NCBI GenBank assembly: GCA_026129905.1
Contig: JAHCHE010000018.1
Coordinates: 1 to 64,000 of the forward strand
Direction of reading: 5' to 3'
DNA: 64,000 nt
Source of the DNA: Bryobacteraceae bacterium
GTDB lineage: Bacteria > Acidobacteriota > Terriglobia > Bryobacterales > Bryobacteraceae
Position 1 is the stretch's first letter. Each line of letters opens with the position of its first letter. Made by a program: the position numbers and the translations under genes. Positions 36,246 through 45,807 of this stretch are shown here, piece after piece. A model generated the notes under the pieces. It ran no database searches. It was not told where the DNA came from and worked only from the letters and a program-made list of their open reading frames with translations.

Positions 36246-37517
36246 CTACTCGTGAAATTCCTGGCTCTTGGCGAAGTAGAGGTCCACGGCGCGACTAATC
36301 TCCGCTTTGTGCATCTGCGGCGGGCGCTTTTCGTAATCGCTGATGGCCATGATGATGTTAACGATGTCCAGCGGATAGCAGGCGCGCAACTGATCGCGGC
36401 CGTCCTGGAGACAGAGCCTCCGGAGGTACTCGGAGCTGTCGTGCTCGGCAGGCAGGCGCTTACTGGTAACGACGCGCTGGAAGATCTGGTCGAAAGTCTG
36501 AGGATCGATGGCATCCACAAGAATCTTGTTGTGAATGCGGCGCAGGAAGGCCTCGTCGGCCAGATCGGTGGGATCCAAATTCGTCGAAAACACTACCATT
36601 AGCTCGAATGGGATCTGGAACTTGACTCCGTATCGCAGTGTAAGGTAATCGACTCGCCGGTCCAGCGGCACGATCCAGCGGTTCAGCAGATCGCGAGGCG
36701 ACATGAGCTGGCGGCCAAAGTCGTCGATGATGAAAACGCCGTTGTTTGCCTTCATCTGGAGGGGCGCGGCGTAGATGCCGGAGGTTTCATCCAGCCGCAG
36801 TTCCACCATGCTCGGCACCAATTCTCCGCCCACCACGATGCAAGGCCGCTTGCACTGGACCCAACGCGGATCGATCTCCGGGTTTTCCATCTCCAGCTTA
36901 TGATGCACGACCGGGTCATAAACGCTGATGATCTGGTTGTCCACCTCGACCGCATACGGGATCAGCACGGAATCCTGGTACACGCGCAGCATGCGTTCCG
37001 CGATGCTGGTCTTCCCGTTACCCGAAGGGCCATAGAGGAATATCGAACTCTGCGATATGAGCGCGGGCCCAAGCTGGTCGAGTAGACGATCCGTCACCAC
37101 CAGGTCCGACAGCGCCGACCGCAGCGTCCTCCGGTCCACCTGAACCTTGGCCGACTGGGCCTTGGCGCCAGAATGGTAATCGTCAAGGGAAACAGGAGCG
37201 GCGCCGGCATACTGGGAGATCTGAAAACGGTCGGCCGCCAGTTCTTTGCCGGCTTGCGAGAGCACGAAACGGTAATCGTTGCCCACCATGCCCTTAACCT
37301 CCACCAGTTGCTGGCTACGGAGGTGGTTGAACATCTGATGGACGATCGGCAGTGATAGCCGCAGGGCTTTCGAAAGCGTCTGCAGCGTGCTGAAACCTTC
37401 GAGCAGCACTCGCCGGAGGACCAGGTCGAGAACGAGAGACTCCGGCAGATCGAGTTCCTGCATGTCTTGGGGTACAGCGGGCGCAAAACCCGGTCGGACT
37501 CCGGCCAGAACTGACAT
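36246..37517 (-). CDS. AAA-type ATPase with N-terminal winged-helix-like region
   Basis: 423 residues from ATG 37517, with GGGAGG 9 bp upstream (the TTG at 37526 abuts that site and is rejected). Residues ~20-105 look like a winged-helix module (LRLSLPIVHQMFNHLRSQQLVEV). The ATPase part has Walker A GPSGNGKTS, Walker B-like GVFIIDDFG, sensor VFSTNLDP, and the arginine-rich FLRRIHNKI. No named family identified. It is divergent from the secretin gene at 37602 (84 bp apart), which suggests a link with an envelope secretion or pilus machine, but this is inference from position. Confidence 0.8.
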   Translation of the reverse strand: MSVLAGVRPGFAPAVPQDMQELDLPESLVLDLVLRRVLLEGFSTLQTLSKALRLSLPIVHQMFNHLRSQQLVEVKGMVGNDYRFVLSQAGKELAADRFQISQYAGAAPVSLDDYHSGAKAQSAKVQVDRRTLRSALSDLVVTDRLLDQLGPALISQSSIFLYGPSGNGKTSIAERMLRVYQDSVLIPYAVEVDNQIISVYDPVVHHKLEMENPEIDPRWVQCKRPCIVVGGELVPSMVELRLDETSGIYAAPLQMKANNGVFIIDDFGRQLMSPRDLLNRWIVPLDRRVDYLTLRYGVKFQIPFELMVVFSTNLDPTDLADEAFLRRIHNKILVDAIDPQTFDQIFQRVVTSKRLPAEHDSSEYLRRLCLQDGRDQLRACYPLDIVNIIMAISDYEKRPPQMHKAEISRAVDLYFAKSQEFHE

Positions 37518-37601
37518 GAACGGCAACCTCCCGGTTGTTATCGGCAGAAACCGGCGGCGGGTTTACTGCACGCCAGGGGACTCCCCAGCGTCAGACGTTA
37601 G

Positions 37602-39191
37602 GTGAGGTTTGTTTTACTGTTCGTTTGCGCCGCGACAGTTGGCGTCTCCCTTCACGCCGCGGAGAACGCCAAAGAACTGTCCCGGAAAGCGCGGCGGGCA
37701 GAAAAAACCGGGGACGCCGCGGCCGCCTACCTCTACTATTCCACGGCAGCGGCGCTCGCTCCCAACAACAAGGAGTACTGGACGCGCAGCCAGGCGCTGC
37801 GGGCCCAGGCCCTGCTGCAATCGAAATTCATCACGCCGGCTGACGGTCCCGAAGTCGAGCGTCCGGATGAGAAACCATCGTTCCTGCGGTCGATAACGCT
37901 GGAGGAACTCGAGGACGTCAAGAGGCTGCAACCGCCCACCGAACTCCGCGGCGCCCAGGGAAAGAAGGAGTTCGACGTCTTCGCCGAGCCGAGAGAGCTG
38001 TACCGAAAGGTGGCCGAGGCGTTCGACCTGGCGGTCGTGTTCGACAACGACTATCAGCCCGGCAAACCCTTCCGACTGCGGATTTCCGAGGCCGACTACC
38101 GCGAAGTTCTCAGAATTCTGAACATGACCAGTGGGTCGTTTGTCGTGCCGATCACGGAACGGCTGTTTCTGGTAGCCAAGGACACGGTCCCCAAACGCCA
38201 GGAGCTGGAACCTATGATGGCGATCGCCATTCCGCTGCCCGAACCTGTGTCCGTCCAGGAGACGCAGGAGGTCGCCCGCGCCGTGCAGCAGGCGATGGAC
38301 ATCCAGCGCCTGGTGGTGGATTCCACCAGGCGGATGGTGCTCATCCGAGACAAAGTCTCAAAGATCATCCCGGCGCAGGCGCTTTTCGAGCAGCTCCTGT
38401 ACAAGCGGCCCGAGGTCGTCGTCGACGTGGAGTTCATCGAAGTGGTCGAGAACAGCAGCCTCGACTACGGCCTGCGCCTGCAAACCTCATTCCCCCTGGT
38501 CTGGCTGGGAAAACTGGCCAACGTTGTTTCGACAATCCCGACCGGTTATGCGTTTGCGACCTTTGGAGGAGGTTTGTCCACATTCGGCATCGGCCTGACC
38601 GACGCCGAGTTGTTCGCGAGCATGGCGCGGGCGTCATCGCGGCTTCTGCTCCGCTCGACGGTGCGTTCCACCAACGGGCAGCCGGCCTCGCTGCACGTTG
38701 GTGAGAAGTACCCCATCATGACTTCCGGCTATTTCGGAGCCGTCGAAGGAACCGGTGAGGTCTTCACGCCTCCGCCCTCGTTCAATTTCGAGGACCTCGG
38801 GGTTGTCGTGAAAGTCACTCCCTATATTCACGGCGACAAGGACGTAACCCTGGAAGTGGAGAGCGAGTTCAAGGTCCTCGCCGGCGATTCCATCAACGGC
38901 ATCCCGGTTGTCGCCAGCCGCAAATTCCAGGGCACGGTGCGGGTCGCGCAGGGGCAGTGGGCGGTCATCTCCGGCTTGCTGCGAACCTCCGAGGTTAAGT
39001 CGATCACCGGCCTGGCGGGGCTGTCCCAACTGCCGGGCTTGGGCCCGCTGTTTCGCCAGAACTCCACCCGCAAGGAGTTCAGCCAGACCCTCCTGGTGCT
39101 GAAGCCGAGGCTGGTGATTCCTCCGCCCACCGAAGCCGTGACGGACTCGGTCTGGACGGGCGCCGAGGGCCGTCCGCGCATTCCGATCTGA
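37602..39191 (+). CDS. Secretin (type II/III secretion or type IV pilus-like outer-membrane pore)
   Basis: 529 residues from GTG 37602, which gives a signal peptide (RFVLLFVCAATVGVSLHAAE). Residues ~23-65 are TPR-like (NAKELSRKARRAEKTGDAAA), ~130-195 are an STN/N0-like domain (LYRKVAEAFDLAVVFDND, YREVLRILNMTSGSFVV), then the N-domain (RLVVDSTRRMVLIRDK) and the secretin core ~265-500 (VVDVEFIEVVENSSLDYG, ASLHVGEKYPI, LGVVVKVTPYIHGDKDVTLEVES, VISGLLRTSE, PGLGPLFRQN). No other secretion gene is next to it except the divergent AAA ATPase. Confidence 0.88.
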   Translation: MRFVLLFVCAATVGVSLHAAENAKELSRKARRAEKTGDAAAAYLYYSTAAALAPNNKEYWTRSQALRAQALLQSKFITPADGPEVERPDEKPSFLRSITLEELEDVKRLQPPTELRGAQGKKEFDVFAEPRELYRKVAEAFDLAVVFDNDYQPGKPFRLRISEADYREVLRILNMTSGSFVVPITERLFLVAKDTVPKRQELEPMMAIAIPLPEPVSVQETQEVARAVQQAMDIQRLVVDSTRRMVLIRDKVSKIIPAQALFEQLLYKRPEVVVDVEFIEVVENSSLDYGLRLQTSFPLVWLGKLANVVSTIPTGYAFATFGGGLSTFGIGLTDAELFASMARASSRLLLRSTVRSTNGQPASLHVGEKYPIMTSGYFGAVEGTGEVFTPPPSFNFEDLGVVVKVTPYIHGDKDVTLEVESEFKVLAGDSINGIPVVASRKFQGTVRVAQGQWAVISGLLRTSEVKSITGLAGLSQLPGLGPLFRQNSTRKEFSQTLLVLKPRLVIPPPTEAVTDSVWTGAEGRPRIPI

Positions 39192-39262
39192 GCGCCGGCG
39201 TATTCCGGTCGTCCGCGGAACCACCCCGCCGCACCGCGAACCGGTGGTACGCTCAGAGGCAA

Positions 39263-40324
39263 ATGTCGAAGATGCTGGAGGAGATCCGCGAGCAGCCGGC
39301 GGCTCTGGAGCGCACCCTAAAAGCGGCAACCCGGGACGTTGAGCGTCTCCGCCGCAGGCTGCGAGACAACGCCCCGAAGCTCATCGTCCTGGCGGCCCGG
39401 GGTACCTCCGACAACGCCGCGCAATTCGGACGCTACCTGCTGGAGATCACCACGGGGATTCCCGTGGCGCTGGCGGCCCCCTCGATCTTCACGCTGTACC
39501 GGGCAGGGATCGGCCTGAAGGACGCACTGGTGGTGGGGATCTCGCAATCGGGAGAGTCCACCGACACGAACCTGGTGATCGAGCGCGCCAGAGAAGCGGG
39601 CGCCGTGACGGTGGGCGTCACCAACAGCCCCACCAGCACGCTGGCGCGGTTGCCGGAGCATACGTTCCTGGTGCGGGCAGGCAAGGAACGAAGCGTTGCC
39701 GCCACAAAAACTTACACCGGCCAGTTGCTGATGCTCTACCTGCTGGCCTACGCGGTCGGCGCTCCCATCGATCCGTACCGGTTGCACCAGTTGTCCGAAT
39801 GGGTGGACGCCGCGCTGCGCCTGGAGAGCGACATCTCCGAACGGGCCGAGCGCTACCGGTTCATGGAGCAGACGGTGGTCGTCGGCCGCGGGCTTAACTA
39901 CTCGAATGCATTGGAAATGGCGCTGAAGCTCATGGAAACGTGCTATGTCGTCGCCGAGCGCTTTTCTTCGGCCGACTTTCTGCATGGCCCCATCGCGATG
40001 GTGGAAGCTTCGTTTCCCGTGTTTCTCTTCACCCCGCCCGGCGTCACTTGGCCTTCGCTGAAGGAGATGCTGGAGAAATTGGAGCGTTTGGGGGCGGAAA
40101 CGCTGGTGATCACCGATCGCGGGAACCAGGACGCGCGCAAACTGTCCTCCCGGTCGATCTGCCTCCCTGCCAAGATTGCCCTGAAGGGCCAACTGACCGA
40201 GGATCTCTACACGCCGATACCCTACATTGTACCGGCGCAGTTGTTCTCGGCATGCCTGGCGTCGAAGAAAGGTCACGACCCGGACCGCCCGCGCACGCTG
40301 ACCAAAGTTACCCGGACGATGTAG
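39263..40324 (+). CDS. Double SIS-domain sugar isomerase/deaminase (GlmS C-terminal-like)
   Basis: 353 residues. Starts MSKMLEEIREQPAALERTL, the typical beginning of GlmS-isomerase-like proteins without the glutaminase domain. First SIS: LAARGTSDNAAQFGRYLLE, VGISQSGESTDTN (Ser-rich sugar phosphate loop). Second SIS: VVVGRGLNYSNALEMALKLMETCYVVAE, FLHGPIAMVE. It may deaminate or isomerise amino-sugar phosphates such as GlcNAc-6-P or GlcN-6-P. It sits 71 bp after the secretin gene; a functional link is not evident. Confidence 0.88.
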   Translation: MSKMLEEIREQPAALERTLKAATRDVERLRRRLRDNAPKLIVLAARGTSDNAAQFGRYLLEITTGIPVALAAPSIFTLYRAGIGLKDALVVGISQSGESTDTNLVIERAREAGAVTVGVTNSPTSTLARLPEHTFLVRAGKERSVAATKTYTGQLLMLYLLAYAVGAPIDPYRLHQLSEWVDAALRLESDISERAERYRFMEQTVVVGRGLNYSNALEMALKLMETCYVVAERFSSADFLHGPIAMVEASFPVFLFTPPGVTWPSLKEMLEKLERLGAETLVITDRGNQDARKLSSRSICLPAKIALKGQLTEDLYTPIPYIVPAQLFSACLASKKGHDPDRPRTLTKVTRTM

Positions 40325-40326
40325 CG

Positions 40327-40536
40327 TTACCCGATGTACCGCCCCCGCATCCGGTCCGTCCACCGGAGATAGCGCAGGAACTCCTTCCGGAACCGCCACG
40401 CTTGGCGCCAGAACTGCCGGAAGCCGATTTCGTCGGCGGGAACGCCGGCGAAGGTCTCCAGACGCCAGCGCAGGTAGGGACTTTTCCAAGGCGCGAGGCG
40501 GTAGCCGCGGCTCGCCTGCCAGAGGAACTCGATCAC
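40327..40536 (-). CDS. Small conserved acidobacterial-type protein
   Basis: 69 residues from GTG 40536, which directly follows the stop of the VWFA gene (40538). It is basic and aromatic: FLWQASRGYRLAPWKSPYLRWRLE, TFAGVPADEIGFRQFWRQAW. I recall similar ~70-residue proteins in acidobacteria with the WKSPYLRWRxET core, but no function. The longer frame to 40620 overlaps the VWFA gene and is less likely. Confidence 0.6.
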   Translation of the reverse strand: MIEFLWQASRGYRLAPWKSPYLRWRLETFAGVPADEIGFRQFWRQAWRFRKEFLRYLRWTDRMRGRYIG

Positions 40537-40537
40537 G

Positions 40538-41488
40538 TTAGCGGGGCGCGTTAATTCGCGACGTCTGGGGGTTAGAGCCCAAACCGGGGGAGGCGTAGTA
40601 TCCGGTGCGGGTACGGACACTCAGGCGGCCGCGGCCTTTCACGTCCACGCGGATGCGGCGGTAGCTGCCGTCGAGCTCCTGGTTGCTCGGCGAATAGGCG
40701 ATCACGTATTGGTTGCGGATCTCGTGAGCCACACGGAGGCAGATCGGCTCCACGTCGTCGAGTTCCTTCGGGTAGTAGGCCAGACCGCCTGAGGCCGCCG
40801 CGAACGTGTCCAAGGCGCGTTGCGCGCGCTTGCGCTCCCGCCGATGCTCCTCGTCAAGCAGCCCGACCGAATAGATCAGAACTTCGCTCTGGATCGCCTT
40901 CTGGACAAGCTTTTCGAGGGTGATCGCACTGGTGTTGTCGTTGCCGTCGGTGACCACCATCAGCACCTTCTTGTCCTTCTTGGCCTTTTCAAGCAGGTGA
41001 TCGATGGACATGCTAAGCGCGTCGCGCATCGCCGTGCCGCCTCGCGAGTCGATCCGCGTCAAGCCCTCTTCCAGTTTCTTGAGGTCGCTGGTGAAGTCGA
41101 CGTCGAGGTAAGCCTCGTCGTTGAAGTTGACGATGAACACTTCATCCTGCGGATTGGACTGCTTGATCAGCGCCAACGCAGCCGCCTCCACTTCGCGCCG
41201 CTTGTCCCGCATGCTGCCGCTGTTGTCGACGATCAACCCCATCGACACCGGCACGTCCTCGCGCCGAAAGAGTTTGACGTCCTGCTGCACGTCGTTCTCG
41301 AAAACGTTGAAAACGTCCCGCGTCAGATCGGTAACCAGCTTGCCGTTCCTGTCCACCACGCTCGCGTGGAGAACCACCAGCCGCGTTTCGCTGCGGAACA
41401 CCGGCGACTCTTCCTGGGCGATCAGGAACGGTCCCGCGGCAAGCGCGATCAGCGCGGTCACGAGGATGAGGCTAATGGCTGGGCGCAT
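40538..41488 (-). CDS. VWFA-related acidobacterial protein (TIGR03436 type), second of pair
   Basis: 316 residues from ATG 41488 (signal peptide MRPAISLILVTALIALAAG). The pattern of TIGR03436 proteins is present: FRSETRLVVLHASVVDRNGK, FNVFENDVQQDVKLF, the MIDAS IVDNSGSMRDK, VVTDGNDNTSAITL, and the ending YRRIRVDVKGRG...VRTRTGYYAS. Members are exported and bind a metal through the DxSxS site; partners unknown. It overlaps the preceding VWFA gene by 17 bp, so the two are co-translated paralogues. Confidence 0.87.
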   Translation of the reverse strand: MRPAISLILVTALIALAAGPFLIAQEESPVFRSETRLVVLHASVVDRNGKLVTDLTRDVFNVFENDVQQDVKLFRREDVPVSMGLIVDNSGSMRDKRREVEAAALALIKQSNPQDEVFIVNFNDEAYLDVDFTSDLKKLEEGLTRIDSRGGTAMRDALSMSIDHLLEKAKKDKKVLMVVTDGNDNTSAITLEKLVQKAIQSEVLIYSVGLLDEEHRRERKRAQRALDTFAAASGGLAYYPKELDDVEPICLRVAHEIRNQYVIAYSPSNQELDGSYRRIRVDVKGRGRLSVRTRTGYYASPGLGSNPQTSRINAPR

Positions 41489-42482
41489 AGTATCCAGTCC
41501 TGTAAGCCGCGCGAAGCGGCGGCAATCCCCTCGGCTGGACCAGTTGCACCCTGACACGTCGATATTTCCCATCTTTCACTTGATTTGTGGGCGTATATCC
41601 AAGGACGTACTGGTTCCGTAATTCGATTCCGATTTTCGCCGCGACGTCGGGCAACTCGTTGACATTCTCCACCGGAAAATGCCGTCCTCCCGTCTGCTCG
41701 GCGAGTTCCTGGAGCAGACCCGGTCCTGCCAGTTCCTCGGCCGTGCGTCCGCGGTGAGCCACCGGTTCAAAGATCCCGATCGCGTAGACCTGCACGTCGG
41801 CTTCGCGAACCAGGTTCTTGATTTCGCTTTGCGTGTACCGGCTGCTGTTGTCGCCCCCGTCGGATAATACCAGAATGGCCTTGCGGGGATTCCGCGCCTT
41901 CTTCATGTGATCCATCGCCAGGTACAGAGCGTCCAACAGCGCCGTGCGTCCCTTCGCGTTGGTGAACGCCAGGCGGTTCTGGATCTCCTCGGTTGCGCTA
42001 GTGAACGCATTGGCCAACTGCGGACGGTCGCTGAATTGGATCAGGAAGAACTCATCCTCCGGGTTGGCGGTTTTGAAGAATTGCGCGGCGGCCTGGCGGG
42101 CCTTCTGGAGCTTCGCGCCCATGCTCCCGCTGACGTCGAAGACCAAGCCGACCGAGAGCGCGGAATCCTCGCTCGAAAACTGCAACACGGTCTGCTCGAT
42201 CTTGTCCTCGAACAGGCGGAAATGGTCCTTGTCCAGACCGGTGACCACCTGGTTAAGCGGGGTCGTGACGGTCACGTTGATCAAAACCAGCGTGGTGTCC
42301 ACCCGGATGTTGGGGGACCGGGTTTGGAGTTCCTCCCGCGCGGGAGGGCGGGTCCTCGGCGTGATCGAAACTTTCGGTTCGTTTGCCGAACTGACGGCGT
42401 CGGCGCTATAGCCAAACGCCCCAAAACATCCTAGCATTGCCGCCGCGAAGCAGGCGGCACGGTGAATTCGAATGCCCGTCAC
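41472..42482 (-). CDS. VWFA-related acidobacterial protein (TIGR03436 type), first of pair
   Basis: 336 residues from GTG 42482, preceded by an AGGGGGA ribosome site; the longer frame from GTG 42527 would begin upstream of the transcription start implied by a TATACT box at 42518-42523 (minus). Signal peptide-like RAACFAAAMLGCFGAFGYSA, then NIRVDTTLVLINVTVT, FRLFEDKIEQTVLQF, MIDAS VFDVSGSMGAK, VLSDGGDNSSRY, and the ending YRRVRVQLVQPRG...AYRTGYYAPSH. Secreted, probably protein- or matrix-binding. The divergent neighbour is kdsB. Confidence 0.85.
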   Translation of the reverse strand: MTGIRIHRAACFAAAMLGCFGAFGYSADAVSSANEPKVSITPRTRPPAREELQTRSPNIRVDTTLVLINVTVTTPLNQVVTGLDKDHFRLFEDKIEQTVLQFSSEDSALSVGLVFDVSGSMGAKLQKARQAAAQFFKTANPEDEFFLIQFSDRPQLANAFTSATEEIQNRLAFTNAKGRTALLDALYLAMDHMKKARNPRKAILVLSDGGDNSSRYTQSEIKNLVREADVQVYAIGIFEPVAHRGRTAEELAGPGLLQELAEQTGGRHFPVENVNELPDVAAKIGIELRNQYVLGYTPTNQVKDGKYRRVRVQLVQPRGLPPLRAAYRTGYYAPSH

Positions 42483-42517
42483 CTTCCGCGTCCCCCTCTT
42501 CTCGTACGCCCGCTTCA

Positions 42518-42523
42518 AGTATA
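42518..42523 (-). promoter_or_regulatory. -10-like box for the VWFA pair
   Basis: TATACT on the minus strand, about 36 bp before the preferred GTG start (42482). There is no good -35 hexamer at 17 bp (GACTCG). The nearby GACTC/GAGTC inverted repeat lies in the same 68-bp divergent region as the kdsB start. Confidence 0.35.
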
Positions 42524-42550
42524 TCACGCGACTCTTTTCGCGAGTCTTTT

Positions 42551-43303
42551 ATGGTAAGATCATTCGTGCCCGCTACGATCGTCGGAATCATTCCGGCGCG
42601 CTACGCTTCCTCGCGATTTCCTGGAAAAGCTCTCGCCCGGCTCGCCGGCAAAACGGTTCTGCAGCACGTGTGGGAACGCGCATCGCAGGCGCGCTACCTG
42701 CGGCAATTGATCGTCGCGACCGACGACGACCGTATCCGCGACGAGGCCCGGTCGTTTGGGGCGAAAGTGGCGATGACGCGGGCCGATCACCTGTCGGGAA
42801 CCGACCGGGTGGCGGAAGCCGCTTCCTCATCCGACGCGGCGATCGTCGTCAACATACAGGGCGACGAACCGCTGATCGATCCGTCGGCGATCGACGCCCT
42901 CGCCGTGGCGCTCGTCGACGACGAGAAGGCCCCGATGGCGACGCTCAAAAAGCGCATCGAGGATCTCCAGGAGTTCACCAACCCGAACGTCGTGAAGGTG
43001 GTTACGGACCGCAACCACTACGCGATTTACTTCTCGCGCTCTCCGATCCCTTACGATCTCAGCGGGGAAGCGATTCACTATAAGCATCCGGGGCTGTACG
43101 CGTACCGGCGCGAATTCCTGCTGGCCTACTCCGACCTTCCGGTCGGGCCTCTGGAGCGCGCCGAGCGACTGGAACAGTTGCGCGCGATCGAGAACGGTCA
43201 CAAGATCCGCGTCGTCGAGACCGAGTATGAGTCGGTGGGCGTGGACACGCCCCAGGATCTGGAAAGAGTCAGGCGACTGATGCAGATTTCACTGGACAGG
43301 TGA
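42551..43303 (+). CDS. kdsB: 3-deoxy-manno-octulosonate cytidylyltransferase (CMP-Kdo synthetase)
   Basis: 250 residues from ATG 42551; GTG 42566 ([13 protein letters not shown]) is an alternative nearer to the usual KdsB length. Signature blocks: [16 protein letters not shown] (nucleotide loop), [105 protein letters not shown]. It activates Kdo with CTP for lipopolysaccharide core assembly. pyrG, which makes CTP, starts 7 bp downstream, followed by kdsA. Confidence 0.95.
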   Translation: MVRSFVPATIVGIIPARYASSRFPGKALARLAGKTVLQHVWERASQARYLRQLIVATDDDRIRDEARSFGAKVAMTRADHLSGTDRVAEAASSSDAAIVVNIQGDEPLIDPSAIDALAVALVDDEKAPMATLKKRIEDLQEFTNPNVVKVVTDRNHYAIYFSRSPIPYDLSGEAIHYKHPGLYAYRREFLLAYSDLPVGPLERAERLEQLRAIENGHKIRVVETEYESVGVDTPQDLERVRRLMQISLDR

Positions 43304-43310
43304 GACAACG

Positions 43311-44972
43311 ATGGCCAAGTACATTTTCGTAACAGGCGGCGTGGTTTCCTCCCTGGGCAAGGGGATCGCGGCAGCCTCCATCGGGTTTCTGCTCGAGAGC
43401 CGGGGATTCACGGTCACGCTGCAAAAGATGGACCCGTACCTGAATGTCGATCCCGGCACGATGAGCCCCTTCCAGCACGGAGAAGTATTCGTCACCGACG
43501 ACGGCGCGGAGACCGACCTCGACCTGGGACACTACGAGCGGTTCACGCACGCCAGGCTGACGCAGGCGAATAACCTGACGTCCGGCCGCGTCTACGAGCA
43601 GATCATCTACCGCGAGCGGCGGGGCGACTATCTCGGCAAAACGGTTCAGGTGATTCCGCATGTGACCGACGAGATCAAGTCGTGGGCCCGCCGCGTGGCG
43701 GGCGACAGCGACATCGTCATCGTTGAGATCGGAGGGACGGTTGGCGACATCGAGTCGCTCCCGTTCATGGAAGCCATCCGCCAATTGCGCCAGGAACTCG
43801 GGCGCCGCAACTCGGTGCACGCCCACGTCACGCTGGTACCCTGGATCGCGGCGGCCCAGGAGCTCAAAACCAAGCCGACGCAGCACAGCGTGAAGGAACT
43901 CCGCGCCATCGGCATCCAGCCGGACATGCTGATCTGCCGGGCCGAGCGGGAACTGCCGGACGATGTCAAGGGCAAAATCGCTCTGTTCTGCGACGTCGGC
44001 CAGGACGCCGTCATCACTGCCAAGGACGTGGACTCCGTCTACGAGGTGCCGCTCGTGTTCGCCGGGCAGGGCGTCGACGACGCCATTCTGCGCTTCCTCG
44101 ACCTCGAGGCGCAGGCGGGTCCGCGCAACCTCGAACGCTGGACGCGAATGGTGAACAGCCTCAAGAACCCGAAAGGACAGGTCAGCATCGGCCTGGTGGG
44201 CAAGTACGTCGAGTACGAGGACTCCTACAAAAGCTTGAAGGAGGCGCTGCTCCACGGCGGACTCGCCCACGGGGTCCGGACGAACATCGAGTGGATCGAG
44301 GCGGAAGGCCTCCACTGGCCCGATTGCGTCGAGCGCCTCCGCAAGTTCGACGGAATCCTGGTGCCCGGCGGCTTCGGCGAGCGCGGCATTCCCGGCATGA
44401 TCAATGCCATCCGCTTCGCCCGCGAATACAAAGCGCCGTACTTCGGTATCTGTCTTGGCATGCAGACCATGGTCATCGAGTTCGCCCGCAACGTCTGCGG
44501 CCTGGCCGAAGCCGATTCCACCGAGTTCCGCCCCGCTACGCCGCACCGGGTGATCTACAAGCTGCGGGAACTGAAAGGGGTGGACGCGCTGGGCGGCACC
44601 ATGCGTCTGGGCGCCTATCCGTGCATCCTCGGCGAAGGGACCGCGGCCCACCGCGCATACGGAACGCGAGAAATCAGCGAACGCCATCGCCACCGCTACG
44701 AGTTCAACCGCGACTACGAGGAAATCCTCACGCGACACGGTCTCCGCATCAGCGGCCAGACGCCGGATGGAGTTTACGTCGAAATCTGCGAAGCCGGCGA
44801 TCACCCGTGGTACCTGGGGTGCCAGTTCCATCCGGAGTTCAAGTCCAAGCCGCTAGAACCCCATCCGTTGTTCCGGGCCTTCATCGGCGCGGCGGTGGAA
44901 TACCGTGACCGGCGATTCGCGCCCCGGCGCGAGTCGAGCGAATACACGATGCAAGCGAGCCATGCGGATTGA
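43311..44972 (+). CDS. pyrG: CTP synthase
   Basis: 553 residues, full length. ATP-dependent amination of UTP to CTP using glutamine. Synthetase domain: [21 protein letters not shown] at the start, [36 protein letters not shown]. Glutaminase domain: [12 protein letters not shown], nucleophile Cys381 in YFGICLGMQ, and [14 protein letters not shown] with the His-Glu of the triad. It sits between kdsB and kdsA; its end overlaps the kdsA start by 11 bp, so CTP supply is genetically tied to Kdo activation. Confidence 0.97.
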   Translation: MAKYIFVTGGVVSSLGKGIAAASIGFLLESRGFTVTLQKMDPYLNVDPGTMSPFQHGEVFVTDDGAETDLDLGHYERFTHARLTQANNLTSGRVYEQIIYRERRGDYLGKTVQVIPHVTDEIKSWARRVAGDSDIVIVEIGGTVGDIESLPFMEAIRQLRQELGRRNSVHAHVTLVPWIAAAQELKTKPTQHSVKELRAIGIQPDMLICRAERELPDDVKGKIALFCDVGQDAVITAKDVDSVYEVPLVFAGQGVDDAILRFLDLEAQAGPRNLERWTRMVNSLKNPKGQVSIGLVGKYVEYEDSYKSLKEALLHGGLAHGVRTNIEWIEAEGLHWPDCVERLRKFDGILVPGGFGERGIPGMINAIRFAREYKAPYFGICLGMQTMVIEFARNVCGLAEADSTEFRPATPHRVIYKLRELKGVDALGGTMRLGAYPCILGEGTAAHRAYGTREISERHRHRYEFNRDYEEILTRHGLRISGQTPDGVYVEICEAGDHPWYLGCQFHPEFKSKPLEPHPLFRAFIGAAVEYRDRRFAPRRESSEYTMQASHAD

Positions 44973-45807
44973 GGTGGGCGCGCCCGAGGACGAACCGGTC
45001 GTCTTCGGAGAAGGGGCGCCGCTTGCCGTCATCGCCGGCCCGTGCGTAATCGAGAGCGAAGCTCACGTCCACTTTCTTGCTCGCGAGATCCGGCGGATAG
45101 CCGGCCCCTTCGTCTTCAAAGCGTCGTTCGACAAGGCGAACCGCAGCAGCATCGCTTCCTACCGTGGCCTCGGGCTGAAGGAGGGATTGAGGATTCTCGC
45201 CGGCGTGAAAGCCGCGGGGGTCCGCATTCTCACCGACATTCACGAGCCCTCCCAAGCCGAGCCGGCTGCTGAGGCGGCCGACGTCCTCCAGATACCGGCG
45301 TTTCTCTGCCGTCAAACCGACCTGCTGCTGGCGGCGGGACGCACCGGTCGGGTTGTGAATATCAAGAAAGGCCAGTTCGTTTCGCCGCACGACATCCACC
45401 TTGCGGCGGAGAAGGTCGCCTCCACCGGCAACGATAAGGTGCTGCTTACCGAGCGCGGCGCCTGTTTCGGCTACAACAACCTGGTGGTCGACATGCGTTC
45501 GCTGCCGATCATGCGCGCGGCCGGATGGCCCGTCGTGTTCGACGCCACGCACAGCGTGCAGCTACCCGGCGCCGGCGGAGCGGCTTCGTCCGGACAGCCT
45601 GAGTTTATTGAGCCGCTCGCGCGCGCGGCCGTGGCCGCCGGAATCGACGGACTCTTCGTCGAGGTGCACGAAGACCCGCCGCACGCGCTTTCCGATGGAG
45701 CGAACGCCCTCCCGCTCGACCGCCTCGGCGAACTGCTCGACCGCCTGCGCGCGATCGATAGAACGGTGAAGGCGTTCGCGTCCCCGCTCACTCTCCGATC
45801 GTCGTGA
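44962..45807 (+). CDS. kdsA: 3-deoxy-8-phosphooctulonate synthase (Kdo-8-P synthase)
   Basis: 281 residues from ATG 44962, overlapping pyrG. It condenses arabinose-5-phosphate and PEP. Blocks: [79 protein letters not shown] (in blocks), [62 protein letters not shown]. The Cys in AGPCVIE, where enterobacterial KdsA has Asn, marks the metal-dependent class. Its 3' end overlaps the convergent gene at 45788 by 20 bp. Confidence 0.95.
   Translation: MRIEVGAPEDEPVVFGEGAPLAVIAGPCVIESEAHVHFLAREIRRIAGPFVFKASFDKANRSSIASYRGLGLKEGLRILAGVKAAGVRILTDIHEPSQAEPAAEAADVLQIPAFLCRQTDLLLAAGRTGRVVNIKKGQFVSPHDIHLAAEKVASTGNDKVLLTERGACFGYNNLVVDMRSLPIMRAAGWPVVFDATHSVQLPGAGGAASSGQPEFIEPLARAAVAAGIDGLFVEVHEDPPHALSDGANALPLDRLGELLDRLRAIDRTVKAFASPLTLRSS

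Noticed and set aside
43269-44831. 520-codon antisense frame in pyrG
   Set aside because: Opposite a full-length, highly conserved CTP synthase.
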